Below, piece by piece: positions 24,207 to 32,037 of a DNA stretch of 32,081 bases. Numbering within the stretch: the stretch's first letter is position 1; every line of letters starts with the position of its first letter. The stretch is from Actinoplanes sandaracinus. Lineage in GTDB: Bacteria > Actinomycetota > Actinomycetes > Mycobacteriales > Micromonosporaceae. The position numbers and the translations under genes are program-made. The notes under the pieces were generated by a model. That model was not told the DNA's origin. It saw nothing but the letters and a program-made list of their open reading frames with translations, and ran no database searches. The stretch spans positions 213,981-246,061 of the forward strand of contig NZ_JASCTH010000012.1 in assembly GCF_030009775.1 (NCBI RefSeq), given 5' to 3'.

Positions 24207-24218
24207 GGTCCTTCGGCC
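24207..24218. promoter_or_regulatory. DevR-like box 4 (phosphoketolase promoter)
   Basis: GGTCCTTCGGCC is the reverse complement of GGCCGAAGGACC, an exact match to GGYCGAARGWCC. It is embedded in the near-palindrome AGGGGTCCTTCGGCCCCT (24204-24221). It lies 73-84 bases upstream of the phosphoketolase start, about 7 kb from the devR/acg boxes. Confidence 0.5.
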
Positions 24219-24291
24219 CCTCCGGTCGGGACGTTACCCCCGCCGCGCGGCGCCATGCCGCATTCCCGGGCCCCAGGCCGCCTTCCCCCTT

Positions 24292-24523
24292 TCAAGACCC
24301 TCATCTCGTACGCGCGAGATCGTCATCGACCGCGACCATCCCGTCCCGTGGCGGCCCGGCGGACGTCCGCCGGCCGCGTTCCTGCCGCACAAGCTCGGCA
24401 TGCCACCGAAGGCGCGGCTTCTGGCGCCGCACGGCCGGGCACGTCCGTGGTGAACTCGTCTGGACTTAAGTAGCGCCTTCATAGACTTCCGCCAACTGCG
24501 AATCAAGACCCTCCGCTCGTACG
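24292..24523. repeat. Pair of 21-bp direct repeats upstream of the DUF418 gene
   Basis: TCAAGACCCTC, two variable bases, then CTCGTACG occurs at 24292-24312 and 24503-24523 (19 of 21 bases identical, 211 bp apart). The second copy ends nine bases before the DUF418 start, the first is mid-intergenic. They could be duplicate regulator sites or a duplicated promoter. Confidence 0.5.
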
Positions 24524-24531
24524 GTCGGCGC

Positions 24532-25755
24532 ATGCGAATCGCAACGCCGGAACGACAGCCCGGACCCGTGACACCGGAGGCTCGTGCGCTCGGCCCGGAC
24601 CTGGCACGCGGCGCGATGCTGCTGTTCATCGCGCTGGCCAACACGCACTACTTCCTGCGTGGCCAGACGGTCCTCGGTGGCTATCCGCAACACGGATCGG
24701 CCGCCGACAAGGCGGTGACCTGGCTTCTGGCGACGTTCGTGGACGGCCGGGCCTTCCCGCTGTTCGGGCTGCTGTTCGGTTACGGGGTCGCGCGGATCGT
24801 GCGTCGCCAGCGGGCACGGGGCCACTGGCGCGTACGCCGCCTGCTTTGGCGCCGCAGCGCGGTGCTCATGGTGATCGGCTTGACCGACGCCGTGCTGTTA
24901 TACGTCGGCGACATCCTGGCGGCGTACGGCGTGCTGCTGTTCCTGGGCGCGTGGATGGTCTTCTGGCGAGACAGGTGGCTGGCCGCGCTCGCTGTCGCCG
25001 CCCTGGTGCTGACGTCCCTGCCGAGCGCCGGCGCGTCCACGATCAGCACCGAGGGGCCGGGCCCGGAGATACTGCCACCGGCCCTGTCCGGGCTGGTCGC
25101 CGACAGGTTGCCGGTCGCGTTGTTCGTCGCGTTGCTGGGCCCGATCGGCTTCCTGTGCCCGTTCGCGGTCGGCCTGTGGGCGGGCCGCCGCCGCATCCTG
25201 GAGCGTCCGGCGCACCACCTGCCGCTGCTCCGCGCCGTCGCCGCGGGCGGCATCGGCGCCGCGGTGCTGGGCGCCCAGCCGATCGCGCTGCTGCTGGCCG
25301 GCGCGACCACGGCGCCCGCTCAGCCCGCCCTGGAGCGGCTGGCCGCCCTGCACGGCATGACCGGCACGCTGGGCGGTCTCGGCTACGCGGCCCTGCTGTC
25401 CCTGCTCGCCCTGCGCCTGGACCGACGGCCTGAGGGACCGCGCCCGGGCCCGATGACGGCGGCGATCGCGGCGGCCGGCCAGCGGTCGATGACCTGCTAC
25501 CTGATGCAGTCGGTGACCTGGGCGGTCGTGTTCACGCCGCTTCTGCTCGACCTGTCCGGCACGCTGACGGTCACCGGCACGGCGCTCCTGGCGACGGCGA
25601 CCTGGGCGGCCACCGTCCTGCTCGCCGACCGGATGCGCCGGGCCGGGCGGCGAGGCCCGTTCGAGACGCTGACCCGTTTCGCGACCTACGGCCGGACCCG
25701 GCCGGAGCCGCGGCCACCGGCCGGAGCCGTACATCCGACGGCTCACTGCCCGTGA
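24532..25755 (+). CDS. DUF418/YeiB-family membrane protein
   Basis: 407-aa multi-spanning membrane protein, about nine or ten spans. The N-terminal part has the family pattern ARGAMLLFIALANTHYF, then FVDGRAFPLFGLLFGYGVARI and GDILAAYGVLLFLGAWMVF. The C-terminal DUF418 region includes AAGQRSMTCYLMQSVTWAVVF. The biochemical function of this family is unknown; it is often proposed to be transport-related. The ATG at 24532 has no good ribosome-binding site and may be a short-leader or leaderless start. Its upstream region contains a direct repeat. Confidence 0.75.
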   Translation: MRIATPERQPGPVTPEARALGPDLARGAMLLFIALANTHYFLRGQTVLGGYPQHGSAADKAVTWLLATFVDGRAFPLFGLLFGYGVARIVRRQRARGHWRVRRLLWRRSAVLMVIGLTDAVLLYVGDILAAYGVLLFLGAWMVFWRDRWLAALAVAALVLTSLPSAGASTISTEGPGPEILPPALSGLVADRLPVALFVALLGPIGFLCPFAVGLWAGRRRILERPAHHLPLLRAVAAGGIGAAVLGAQPIALLLAGATTAPAQPALERLAALHGMTGTLGGLGYAALLSLLALRLDRRPEGPRPGPMTAAIAAAGQRSMTCYLMQSVTWAVVFTPLLLDLSGTLTVTGTALLATATWAATVLLADRMRRAGRRGPFETLTRFATYGRTRPEPRPPAGAVHPTAHCP

Positions 25756-25890
25756 CCACCAGCGCGCTTCAGCGGCATTCGCATACCCCGCCGCCCAGCG
25801 CACGCTCACTCGACATCCGCTCCGGGGATGCCACCCGCCCTCCGCTGCGGCCCCACATCTATGCCGTGAAGAGCAGCGGGTCGGTCCATG

Positions 25891-26715
25891 TCAGACCCGT
25901 TCGACCAGGGTCTCCCCCACGGAGACGATCACGCTGTCGACCGCGGTGTCGTCGATGCCCTCCAGCTCGATGATGAGCCGGTCCACGCCCAGGTCGGCGT
26001 ACCTGCGGACGGTGTCGAGGTCGGGCGGGCCGGGCGGGGTAATGGTGATCTCCAGTTCGCCGAGACTCTCCGGCCGCTGCTCGGCGCGGGCGGTCTCGGC
26101 CAGGGCGCGCAGCGCCTGCCCGGTCTGGTCGACGTCCAGACCCCAGCCATACCAACCGTTCCCGTGCCGGACGGCCCGGCGGTACGCGGCGGCGGAGTGA
26201 CCTCCGACCACGATCGGCGGGTGCGGGCGCTGGATCGGCGACGGGTGCTGAACGACGCCGGAGAACGACACGAACCGGCCGGTGAACGAAGGCGCGGCGT
26301 CCCACAGGGCACGCATGGCGGCCAGATGCTCGTCGGTGCGGGCGCCCCGCTCGGCGAGCGACACGCCCATCGCCTGGAGCTCCGGCTCGACGTAGCCGGC
26401 CCCGACGGCGACGGTCAGCCGGCCACCGGACAGCACGTCCAGCGAGGTGAGCTGCTTGGCCAGCAGCACCGGCTGGCGCTGCGGAAGCACGATCAGGCCG
26501 ACGCCGAGGCGGACCCGGCTGGTCACGGCCGCGAGGTAGCTCAGCGCGATCAGGGCTTCCAGCCGGGGCGGGTTACCCTCCCCCGGGGGGAGCGCGATGT
26601 GGTCACCGACCCACAGCGACTCGAAGCCCGCCTCCTCCGCCGATCTGGCCCGCCGGACCAGAACGTCGGACTCGACGTTGCGGTCGCGGTGCAGTCCGTA
26701 CAGCCCGAACCTCAT
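25891..26715 (-). CDS. LLM-class (F420-dependent-type) flavin oxidoreductase
   Basis: 274-aa luciferase-like TIM-barrel protein. Typical features are MRFGLYGLHRDR at the start, ARSAEEAGFESLWVGDHIALPP, VRLGVGLIVLPQRQPVLLAKQLTSLDVLSGGRLTVAVGAGYVEPELQAMGV and RPHPPIVVGGHSAAAYRRAVRHGNGWYGWG. These are the hallmarks of the F420-type branch (TIGR03619-like) common in actinobacteria. It would use F420 or FMN to oxidise or reduce an unknown small molecule. I chose ATG 26715 because the family begins there; a GTG five codons upstream has a nearby GGAGAG. It converges with the DUF418 gene. Confidence 0.83.
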   Translation of the reverse strand: MRFGLYGLHRDRNVESDVLVRRARSAEEAGFESLWVGDHIALPPGEGNPPRLEALIALSYLAAVTSRVRLGVGLIVLPQRQPVLLAKQLTSLDVLSGGRLTVAVGAGYVEPELQAMGVSLAERGARTDEHLAAMRALWDAAPSFTGRFVSFSGVVQHPSPIQRPHPPIVVGGHSAAAYRRAVRHGNGWYGWGLDVDQTGQALRALAETARAEQRPESLGELEITITPPGPPDLDTVRRYADLGVDRLIIELEGIDDTAVDSVIVSVGETLVERV

Positions 26716-26839
26716 CCGGTCAGCCACCTCTCCGTCGCCTGTTCTGATCAGCACCGTACTGGGACGGATCCACATACGCATCGATACGACCGACCCGGCA
26801 AACCGGCGCGTCGTGCCGCGGCCGACTCGCGCACGTGCC

Positions 26840-27193
26840 TCAGTGGCGGACGATCCCCTCAGCGATCCGTACGCTCTCGGCGATGACCATCATCGGGACG
26901 GTTCCGGTTGCCGTCTCGGCGTCCCACGTGAACAGGTGATGCCCCGCGCCGGTCGTGACCCTCCGCGCGAACTCGCGTTCGGGAAGCGTCGAAGGCCGGA
27001 AGGCCGGATGGTGAAACAGATCCGCGCAGGAGACCCAGGCGACATCGGCGAACGTGACCTCGACGCTGTGGTGATAGGTCAGGTCGTTGTCCGCGATCAG
27101 GCGGAACACGGACGTTTCCCATCGATCCACCTGCCAGTCCCAGAACCGGCCGTTCAACTCGAACAGATCGCGCACGCAGCGATCATGCCGCAT
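26840..27193 (-). CDS. Conserved-looking hypothetical protein
   Basis: 117 aa from ATG 27193. It is soluble and rich in aromatic residues: FELNGRFWDWQVDRWETSVFRLIADNDLTYHHSVEVTFADVAWVSCADLFHHPAFRP, ending in VIAESVRIAEGIVRH. The pattern looks like a genuine compact domain rather than shadow sequence, and I have the impression of similar actinobacterial hypotheticals, but I cannot assign a function. A GTG at 27175 is an alternative start (111 aa) that would avoid overlapping the divergent small gene beginning at 27185. No clear ribosome-binding site for either. Confidence 0.6.
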   Translation of the reverse strand: MRHDRCVRDLFELNGRFWDWQVDRWETSVFRLIADNDLTYHHSVEVTFADVAWVSCADLFHHPAFRPSTLPEREFARRVTTGAGHHLFTWDAETATGTVPMMVIAESVRIAEGIVRH

Positions 27194-27376
27194 GTCGACC
27201 CGCCGCCGTGGGCCGAGGCCTTCGCCGACGTGGGCTTCATGCCGCTCGGCCGCAGGTTGCTCGCCACGCCGTTGAGCGAGGTGGACACCAGCGCGCTCGC
27301 CAAACAGGAGTGGCGCCACATCCGTTCGTGGCGTCCTCCGGACGTGGGCCGCACCCTTTTCAACGGCTGGGACTGA
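27185..27376 (+). CDS. Small conserved-looking hypothetical protein
   Basis: 63-aa protein: PPWAEAFADVGFMPLGRRLLATPLSEVDTSALAKQEWRHIRSWRPPDVGRTLFNGWD. The ending (IRxWRPxxVGxxLFNxWD) resembles a family of very small actinobacterial proteins of unknown function that share this C-terminal pattern; this is recalled, not searched. It is soluble with no signal peptide. Its ATG overlaps the 5' end of the divergent neighbour if that starts at 27193. No clear ribosome-binding site, so leaderless translation is possible. Confidence 0.55.
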   Translation: MPHVDPPPWAEAFADVGFMPLGRRLLATPLSEVDTSALAKQEWRHIRSWRPPDVGRTLFNGWD

Positions 27377-27469
27377 CGGCCGTCCTCGAATGCCTCGATC
27401 CGTCCGCCCGGCCACCGCCACACACGTCCCGCGTGATGGTCGAACGACACGCCGGGGTTCCCGTCCGGA

Positions 27470-27826
27470 TCAGTTCAGACAAAGACAGAAGGGGTGGCCT
27501 GCCGGGTCCAGGAAGACGCGGAATGTCGTGCCGGGCTGGTCCGGATGTCTGGTCGCCCCGAGAGCGATCACCGCCGCCTCGGCGGCATCGAGATCGTCGA
27601 CGAGCATGTCGAGGTGCATCTGCTGGGGCCGCTCCTGCGTCGGCCAGGTCGGCGGCGTGTAGTCGGCCACCTCATGGAAGGAGAAGCACCGGCCGTCCTC
27701 GGCGCAGACCGAGGCCCGGTCACCGGAGACGTCGATCCTCCCATCCAGGATCGCGCCGTAGAACCTGGCGAGCACACCGGGATCGGGGCAGTCGATGGCA
27801 AGGAGCGGCATGCGAGCGATGGCCAT
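27470..27826 (-). CDS. VOC-family (glyoxalase-like) protein
   Basis: 118-aa vicinal-oxygen-chelate fold protein with two beta-alpha-beta-beta-beta halves: MPLLAIDCPDPGVLARFYGAIL at the start, then MHLDMLVDDLDAAEAAVIALGAT and FRVFLDPAGHPFCLCLN. These are typical glyoxalase-like domains that may bind a metal or a small molecule (for example resistance or dioxygenase relatives). The substrate cannot be predicted. ATG 27826 begins the conserved part; there is no strong ribosome-binding site. A perfect palindrome lies 26 bases upstream and may be an operator. Confidence 0.8.
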   Translation of the reverse strand: MAIARMPLLAIDCPDPGVLARFYGAILDGRIDVSGDRASVCAEDGRCFSFHEVADYTPPTWPTQERPQQMHLDMLVDDLDAAEAAVIALGATRHPDQPGTTFRVFLDPAGHPFCLCLN

Positions 27827-27851
27827 GCGGCGATCATATCGACGAGGATGA

Positions 27852-27865
27852 CGGGACCGGTCCCG
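27852..27865. promoter_or_regulatory. Palindrome upstream of the VOC gene
   Basis: CGGGACCGGTCCCG is a perfect 14-bp palindrome 26 bases before the VOC start. It shares the CGGGAC/GTCCCG arms with the devR leader palindrome (16997-17013). It could be a regulator site; no promoter elements are clear around it. Confidence 0.4.
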
Positions 27866-27871
27866 CCACCG

Positions 27872-27913
27872 CGACATGTCCGGCGGCGCCCGTGGGCGCT
27901 GCCGGACATGTCG
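27872..27913 (-). terminator. Strong hairpin terminator after the alpha-xylosidase gene
   Basis: A 20-bp stem with one mismatch and a 2-base centre: CGACATGTCCGGC, a mismatch, GCGCCC on the left pairs with GGGCGC, a mismatch, GCCGGACATGTCG on the right. It begins seven bases after the alpha-xylosidase stop codon (27920) on the minus strand. It also separates that operon from the VOC gene promoter region. There is no T-tract. Confidence 0.7.
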
Positions 27914-27919
27914 CAGCCG

Positions 27920-30178
27920 CTAGCCCAGCGTGAGGGTGCAGCTCTCCTCGTCCGCGCTCAGGGCGGTGACCCGGTCACCGATGCGCACCTGCCAGGGCAG
28001 CGCGTCGCCCCTCCGGCCGACGACGACCCGCGAGCCCTCACGGGTGACGGTGAAGACCGTGTCCGCGCCGGCCGGGCCGGGGACGACGACGGCGGTCTCG
28101 CCGAGAGCCAGCTCGAACAGGCGCAGGGTGACGCCGTCGCGATAGTCGTAGTCGGGGCGGTCCTGGCGGGCGCCGACCGGGATGACCGCGCCGGGGCGAA
28201 CCAGCAGCGGCACGCTGTCGAAACCGTGGGTCTCGCGGACCCAGGCGGGACCCTCGACGGTCTCGGCCAGGCCGGTGACCGGCTGATAGCGGGTCCACCG
28301 GCCGGCCGGGACGTAGTAGGAGACGTCGCCGTCGGCCGAGAAGACCGGGGCGACCAGGAGGTCGCCGCCGAGCAGGTACTGGCGGTCCAGGTAGGTCGCG
28401 GCCGGGTCGTCCGGGAAGCCGATCGCCATGGACCGCATCACCGGCAGGCCGGTGAGGTGCGCCTCGCGGGCCGCGCCGAAGATGTACGGCATCAGCCGGT
28501 ACTTGAGGTGCGTGAAGTGCCGCAGCACGTCCACGGCCTCCTCGTCGAAGAGCCACGGCACCCGGTACGACGAACTGCCGTGCAGCCGGCTGTGCGACGA
28601 CAGCAGGCCGAACGCGGTCCACCGCTTGAACACGGCCGGGTCGGGCATGCCCTCGAAGCCGCCGATGTCGTGGCTCCAGAACCCGAAACCGGACGACATC
28701 AGGGACAGGCCGCCGCGCAGGCTCTCCGCCATCGACTCGAACGTGCTGGAGTTGTCGCCGCCCCAGTGGACCGGGAACTGCTGGCCGCCGACGGTCGCCG
28801 ACCGGGCGAACAGGACGGCCTCGCCCTCGCCACGGGCCTCCCGGAGCACGTCGAAGACGACCTGGTTGTAGATCTGCGAGTAGTAGTTGTGCATGCGTTC
28901 CGGGTCGGAGCCGTCGTGCCACACCACGTCGGTCGGCACTCGTTCGCCGAAGTCCGACTTGAAGGCGTCGACGCCCATCTCGGCGAGGCCGCGCAGTTTG
29001 CCGGCGTACCACTCGCGGGCTTCGGGGTTGGTGAAGTCGACCAGGGCCATGCCGGCCTGCCAGAGGTCCCACTGGAAGACGTCGCCGTTCGCGCGGCGTA
29101 CCAGATAGCCCTTGGCCTTGCCCTCGGCGAACAGCGCGGAGCGCTGGGCGATGTACGGGTTGATCCACAGGCAGGTCCGCAGTCCCCGGTCGGCGAGGCG
29201 TTTGAGCATGCCCGGCGGGTCGGGGAAGACGCGCGGGTCCCACTCGAAGTCGCACCAGTTGAACTCGCGCATCCAGAAGCAGTCGAAGTGGAACACCGAC
29301 AGCGGCAGGTCCCGGTCGGCCATGCCGCCGACGAACTTGTTGACCGTCTCCTCGTCGTAGTCGGTGGTGAACGAGGTGGTCAGCCAGAGGCCGAACGACC
29401 AGGGCGGCGGCAGCGCGGGCCGGCCGGTGAGCGCGGTGTACTTGCGGATCACCTCGGCCGGGGTGGGCCCGTAGATGACCAGATAGGACAGGCTCTGCCC
29501 GGCGACGCTGAACTGGGTGCGGGTGACCATCTCGGAGGCGACCTCGAAGGACACCTTGCCGGGGTGGTCGACGAGCACGCCGTACCCGCCGTTGGTGAAG
29601 TAGAACGGGACGTTCTTGTAGGCCTGCTCGCTGCTGGTGCCGCCGTCGGCGTTCCAGATGTCGACGGTCTGACCGTTCTTGACCAGCGGCCCGAACCGCT
29701 CCCCCAGACCGTAGACGACGTGCCCGACGCCGAGATCGAGTTGCTCGTGGATGTGGTCGCCGTCGGGGCCGGTGACGACACCCATGCCCTTCCAGCCGCT
29801 GCCGGTGAGCCGCCGGCCGTCGGCGAGGAAGTCGAGCGCCCACTTCTCCCCCGCGGTGAACCGCGCGGTGAGCGCGCCCGCGGTGAGGGAGAGGTCGTCC
29901 ACCGTCACGTCGGTGGATTCCGGAGAAAGGACGAAATCGGGGGTTCTGGAGCGCTCTCCCTGGAAGTGGTCGATCGTCACCCGGATGACGTCGGACGCCG
30001 GCGCGCTGCACGTGACGGTGATGAGCGGGGCGTTCAGCGTGTCACCACGGTGCTGGACCGGCCGGGTGGCGGCCCAGACCGTCAGCGAGTCCGGACCGGT
30101 CGCCGTGTCCTGAAGATGGGCCGGGTGCAGGACGGTGACCCCGTCACGCTTGCGCCAATAGCCATCGGTGAACTTCAT
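27920..30178 (-). CDS. yicI: Alpha-xylosidase, glycoside hydrolase family 31
   Basis: 752-aa GH31 enzyme close to E. coli YicI (772 aa), which removes alpha-xylosyl residues from the non-reducing end of oligosaccharides such as isoprimeverose. An N-terminal beta-sandwich (to about 240) is followed by the catalytic barrel with the substrate-pocket sequence FHFDCFWMREFNWCDFEWD, the nucleophile Asp in FKSDFGERVPTDV and the acid/base Asp in VHWGGDNSSTFESMAESLRGGLS. C-terminal beta domains follow. There is no signal peptide, so it acts inside the cell on imported sugars. AAAGGA lies six bases before the ATG, and the gene follows the permease gene by nine bases, in one operon. Confidence 0.9.
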   Translation of the reverse strand: MKFTDGYWRKRDGVTVLHPAHLQDTATGPDSLTVWAATRPVQHRGDTLNAPLITVTCSAPASDVIRVTIDHFQGERSRTPDFVLSPESTDVTVDDLSLTAGALTARFTAGEKWALDFLADGRRLTGSGWKGMGVVTGPDGDHIHEQLDLGVGHVVYGLGERFGPLVKNGQTVDIWNADGGTSSEQAYKNVPFYFTNGGYGVLVDHPGKVSFEVASEMVTRTQFSVAGQSLSYLVIYGPTPAEVIRKYTALTGRPALPPPWSFGLWLTTSFTTDYDEETVNKFVGGMADRDLPLSVFHFDCFWMREFNWCDFEWDPRVFPDPPGMLKRLADRGLRTCLWINPYIAQRSALFAEGKAKGYLVRRANGDVFQWDLWQAGMALVDFTNPEAREWYAGKLRGLAEMGVDAFKSDFGERVPTDVVWHDGSDPERMHNYYSQIYNQVVFDVLREARGEGEAVLFARSATVGGQQFPVHWGGDNSSTFESMAESLRGGLSLMSSGFGFWSHDIGGFEGMPDPAVFKRWTAFGLLSSHSRLHGSSSYRVPWLFDEEAVDVLRHFTHLKYRLMPYIFGAAREAHLTGLPVMRSMAIGFPDDPAATYLDRQYLLGGDLLVAPVFSADGDVSYYVPAGRWTRYQPVTGLAETVEGPAWVRETHGFDSVPLLVRPGAVIPVGARQDRPDYDYRDGVTLRLFELALGETAVVVPGPAGADTVFTVTREGSRVVVGRRGDALPWQVRIGDRVTALSADEESCTLTLG

Positions 30179-30187
30179 GGGGATCCT

Positions 30188-31075
30188 TTACTTGATGGCG
30201 CCGGCGGCGATGCCGCGCGTGAGGGTCCGCTGGAAGAGCAGGAAGAAGAGGATCGCGGGGAGGATGCCGATCAGGGCCGACGCGCTGGTCGTGGTGGCGT
30301 CCATCATGCGGTCGCCCTGGAGGACGCCCAGGGCCACCGGGACGGTCTGGTTGTCGTTGGAGACCAGGAACACCAGCGGCAGGAAGAACTCGTTCCACGT
30401 CCAGATGAAGAAGAACGTGAACAGCACCGCGAGGGTGGGCCCGCTGACCGGGACCACCACCCGCCACAGGGTCCGCCACTTCCCGGCGCCGTCGACGGCG
30501 GCGGCGTCCAGCAGTTCCCGGGGGAACTCGGCGTAGACCGAGGTGAGCAGGTAGGTACCGAAGGCGCTCTGGATGACGGTGAAGATGATGATGACCGCCA
30601 ACAGGCTGTCGTAGAGACCGGCCTCCTTGGAGATGTAGTACAGCGGGTAGACCAGCACCTCCTGCGGGAGCAGGTTGGCGACCAGGAAGAAGACCAGGAA
30701 CCAGACGCGGCCGCGGACCCGGCCGATGCCGAGGGCGTACGCGTTGAGAATCGACAGCACGACACCGAGGACGGCCACGGTGAGGCTGGTGATGAAGCTG
30801 TTCCAGAGCTTCTGGCCGAAGTCCACCCGGTTCCAGAAATCCACGATGCCGTCGAGGTGGAGGCCGCCGGGCAACGACAGCGGGCCGTTCGCGGCGTAGT
30901 CGGCGGGGCTCTTGACCGCGTTGACCGCGATCACCAGCAACGGCCCGACCAGCAGCAACAACAGCACGACCAGGGCGGCGAGGACGAACCACCGCACCGG
31001 GTCGCGGTGCCGCGCGGCCTCCGGGGACTCCTGCGCCGCCGGGTGTTCGACGGTGGGACGGGCGGTAACAGTCAT
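30188..31075 (-). CDS. Carbohydrate ABC transporter permease (MalG-like)
   Basis: 295-aa inner membrane subunit of a CUT1-type importer with six spans. The cytoplasmic EAA loop is EFPRELLDAAAVDGAGKWRTLWRVVVP, which docks to the ATPase. The C-terminus (LFQRTLTRGIAAGAIK) is the usual MalG-type ending. ATG 31075 has AGGA nine bases upstream; an ATG two codons earlier (31081) overlaps the stop of the preceding permease (ATGA) and is an alternative. With the alpha-xylosidase it suggests uptake of xylosylated oligosaccharides. No ATPase gene is linked, as is common where MsiK-like shared ATPases serve CUT1 systems. Confidence 0.86.
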   Translation of the reverse strand: MTVTARPTVEHPAAQESPEAARHRDPVRWFVLAALVVLLLLLVGPLLVIAVNAVKSPADYAANGPLSLPGGLHLDGIVDFWNRVDFGQKLWNSFITSLTVAVLGVVLSILNAYALGIGRVRGRVWFLVFFLVANLLPQEVLVYPLYYISKEAGLYDSLLAVIIIFTVIQSAFGTYLLTSVYAEFPRELLDAAAVDGAGKWRTLWRVVVPVSGPTLAVLFTFFFIWTWNEFFLPLVFLVSNDNQTVPVALGVLQGDRMMDATTTSASALIGILPAILFFLLFQRTLTRGIAAGAIK

Positions 31076-31077
31076 GA

Positions 31078-31980
31078 TCATCCGTCCTGCGACGACGAGC
31101 GGTGCTGGAGGCGGAGGAAGGCGAAGGCGAGCGCGACGATCAGCACCGTCAGCACAGTGGAGATCGCCGAGCCGTACCCCACCTGCGCTTTCTCGAAGAA
31201 GTTCTTGTAGGCGAAGTAGGACGGCACGAGAGTGGCGTTGCTCGGGCCGCCCTTGGTGAGCACGAAGACCTGGCCGAAGATCTTCAGCGCGGCGATCGTG
31301 GTGGTGATCAGGACGACGTAGAACTCGGGCCGGATCATGTAGACAGTGATCTTGCGGAACCGCTGCCACCAGGTCGCGCCGTCGAGGTCGGCCGCCTCGT
31401 AGAGCGACGGGTCGATGCGCGACAGCCCGGACATGAACATGACGACCGGGTAGCCGATCTGGAACCAGATCATCACCATCATCACGCTGTACAGCGCGTA
31501 GTCGGGGTCGCCGAGCCAGTTCTTCGCCAGCCCGCCCAGGCCGGCCGCTTCGAGGATCCGGTTGAGCGCGCCGTAACCCGGGTGCAGGATCCAGCTCCAG
31601 ATGATGCCGGTGACCGCCACCGGGATCACCTGCGGCAGGTAGTAGCCGGACCGGAACAGCCCGGCCCACCGGTCGCCGAAGCGTTTGCCCACGTAGTCGA
31701 AGAGCACCGCCGCCAGCACCAGGCCGAGCAGCGTCGGAATCACCGCCATGGCCAGCACCAGCAGGGCGATGTTGCCGAACGACGACCAGAACAGGGTGTC
31801 GCCGAAGAGCCTGGTGTAGTTCTCCAGGCCGACCCAGCGGGGATCGCCGACACCGGTCCACTTGGTGAAGCTGACGTAGACCGTCATCACCAGCGGCACG
31901 ACGATCACCGCCAGCGAGGCGAGCATGCCGGGGATCAGATAGACCGCGTAACCGCGGTTTTTAACAACACGACCGGCCAC
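31078..31980 (-). CDS. Carbohydrate ABC transporter permease (MalF/UgpA-like)
   Basis: 300-aa partner permease with six spans. It begins VKNRGYAVYLIPGMLASLAVIVVPLVMTVYVSFTKW and carries the EAA-type loop RIDPSLYEAADLDGATWWQRFRKITVYMIRP. It ends with FFEKAQVGYGSAISTVLTVLIVALAFAFLRLQ, all typical of MalF/UgpA proteins. GTG 31980 is preceded by AAGGAAAGGGG. Longer in-frame reading runs into the G/C homopolymer block and is not credible. The binding-protein gene expected upstream would lie beyond the right edge. Confidence 0.85.
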   Translation of the reverse strand: MAGRVVKNRGYAVYLIPGMLASLAVIVVPLVMTVYVSFTKWTGVGDPRWVGLENYTRLFGDTLFWSSFGNIALLVLAMAVIPTLLGLVLAAVLFDYVGKRFGDRWAGLFRSGYYLPQVIPVAVTGIIWSWILHPGYGALNRILEAAGLGGLAKNWLGDPDYALYSVMMVMIWFQIGYPVVMFMSGLSRIDPSLYEAADLDGATWWQRFRKITVYMIRPEFYVVLITTTIAALKIFGQVFVLTKGGPSNATLVPSYFAYKNFFEKAQVGYGSAISTVLTVLIVALAFAFLRLQHRSSSQDG

Positions 31981-32003
31981 GCCGGGCCCCTTTCCTTCGC
32001 GGC

Positions 32004-32037
32004 GGGGGGGGGGGGGGGCCCCCCCCCCCCCCCCCCC
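32004..32037. repeat. G15-C19 homopolymer block at the contig end
   Basis: Fifteen G (32004-32018) are followed directly by nineteen C (32019-32037), then low-quality-looking GC-rich sequence to the end. This is more likely a sequencing or assembly artefact at a contig edge than real DNA. Anything right of about 32000 should not be interpreted. Confidence 0.75.

Larger units (their letters stand above)
24135..24531. other. Divergent intergenic region with regulatory sequence
   Basis: 397 bp between the phosphoketolase and DUF418 genes. It contains the DevR-like box at 24207-24218, an inverted repeat GGACCC/GGGTCC (24193-24198 and 24206-24211), a hairpin ATCTCG/CGAGAT (24303-24308 and 24315-24320) and two copies of a 21-bp direct repeat (24292-24312, 24503-24523). 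No protein-coding frame looks real. Confidence 0.5.

Noticed and set aside
27494..31210. A very long plus-strand open frame (over 1200 codons) opposite the alpha-xylosidase and permease genes
   Set aside because: It is the antisense shadow of high-GC coding sequence; its translation is rich in Arg, Gly, Glu, Asp and His with no domain, while the minus strand has clear enzyme and permease motifs.
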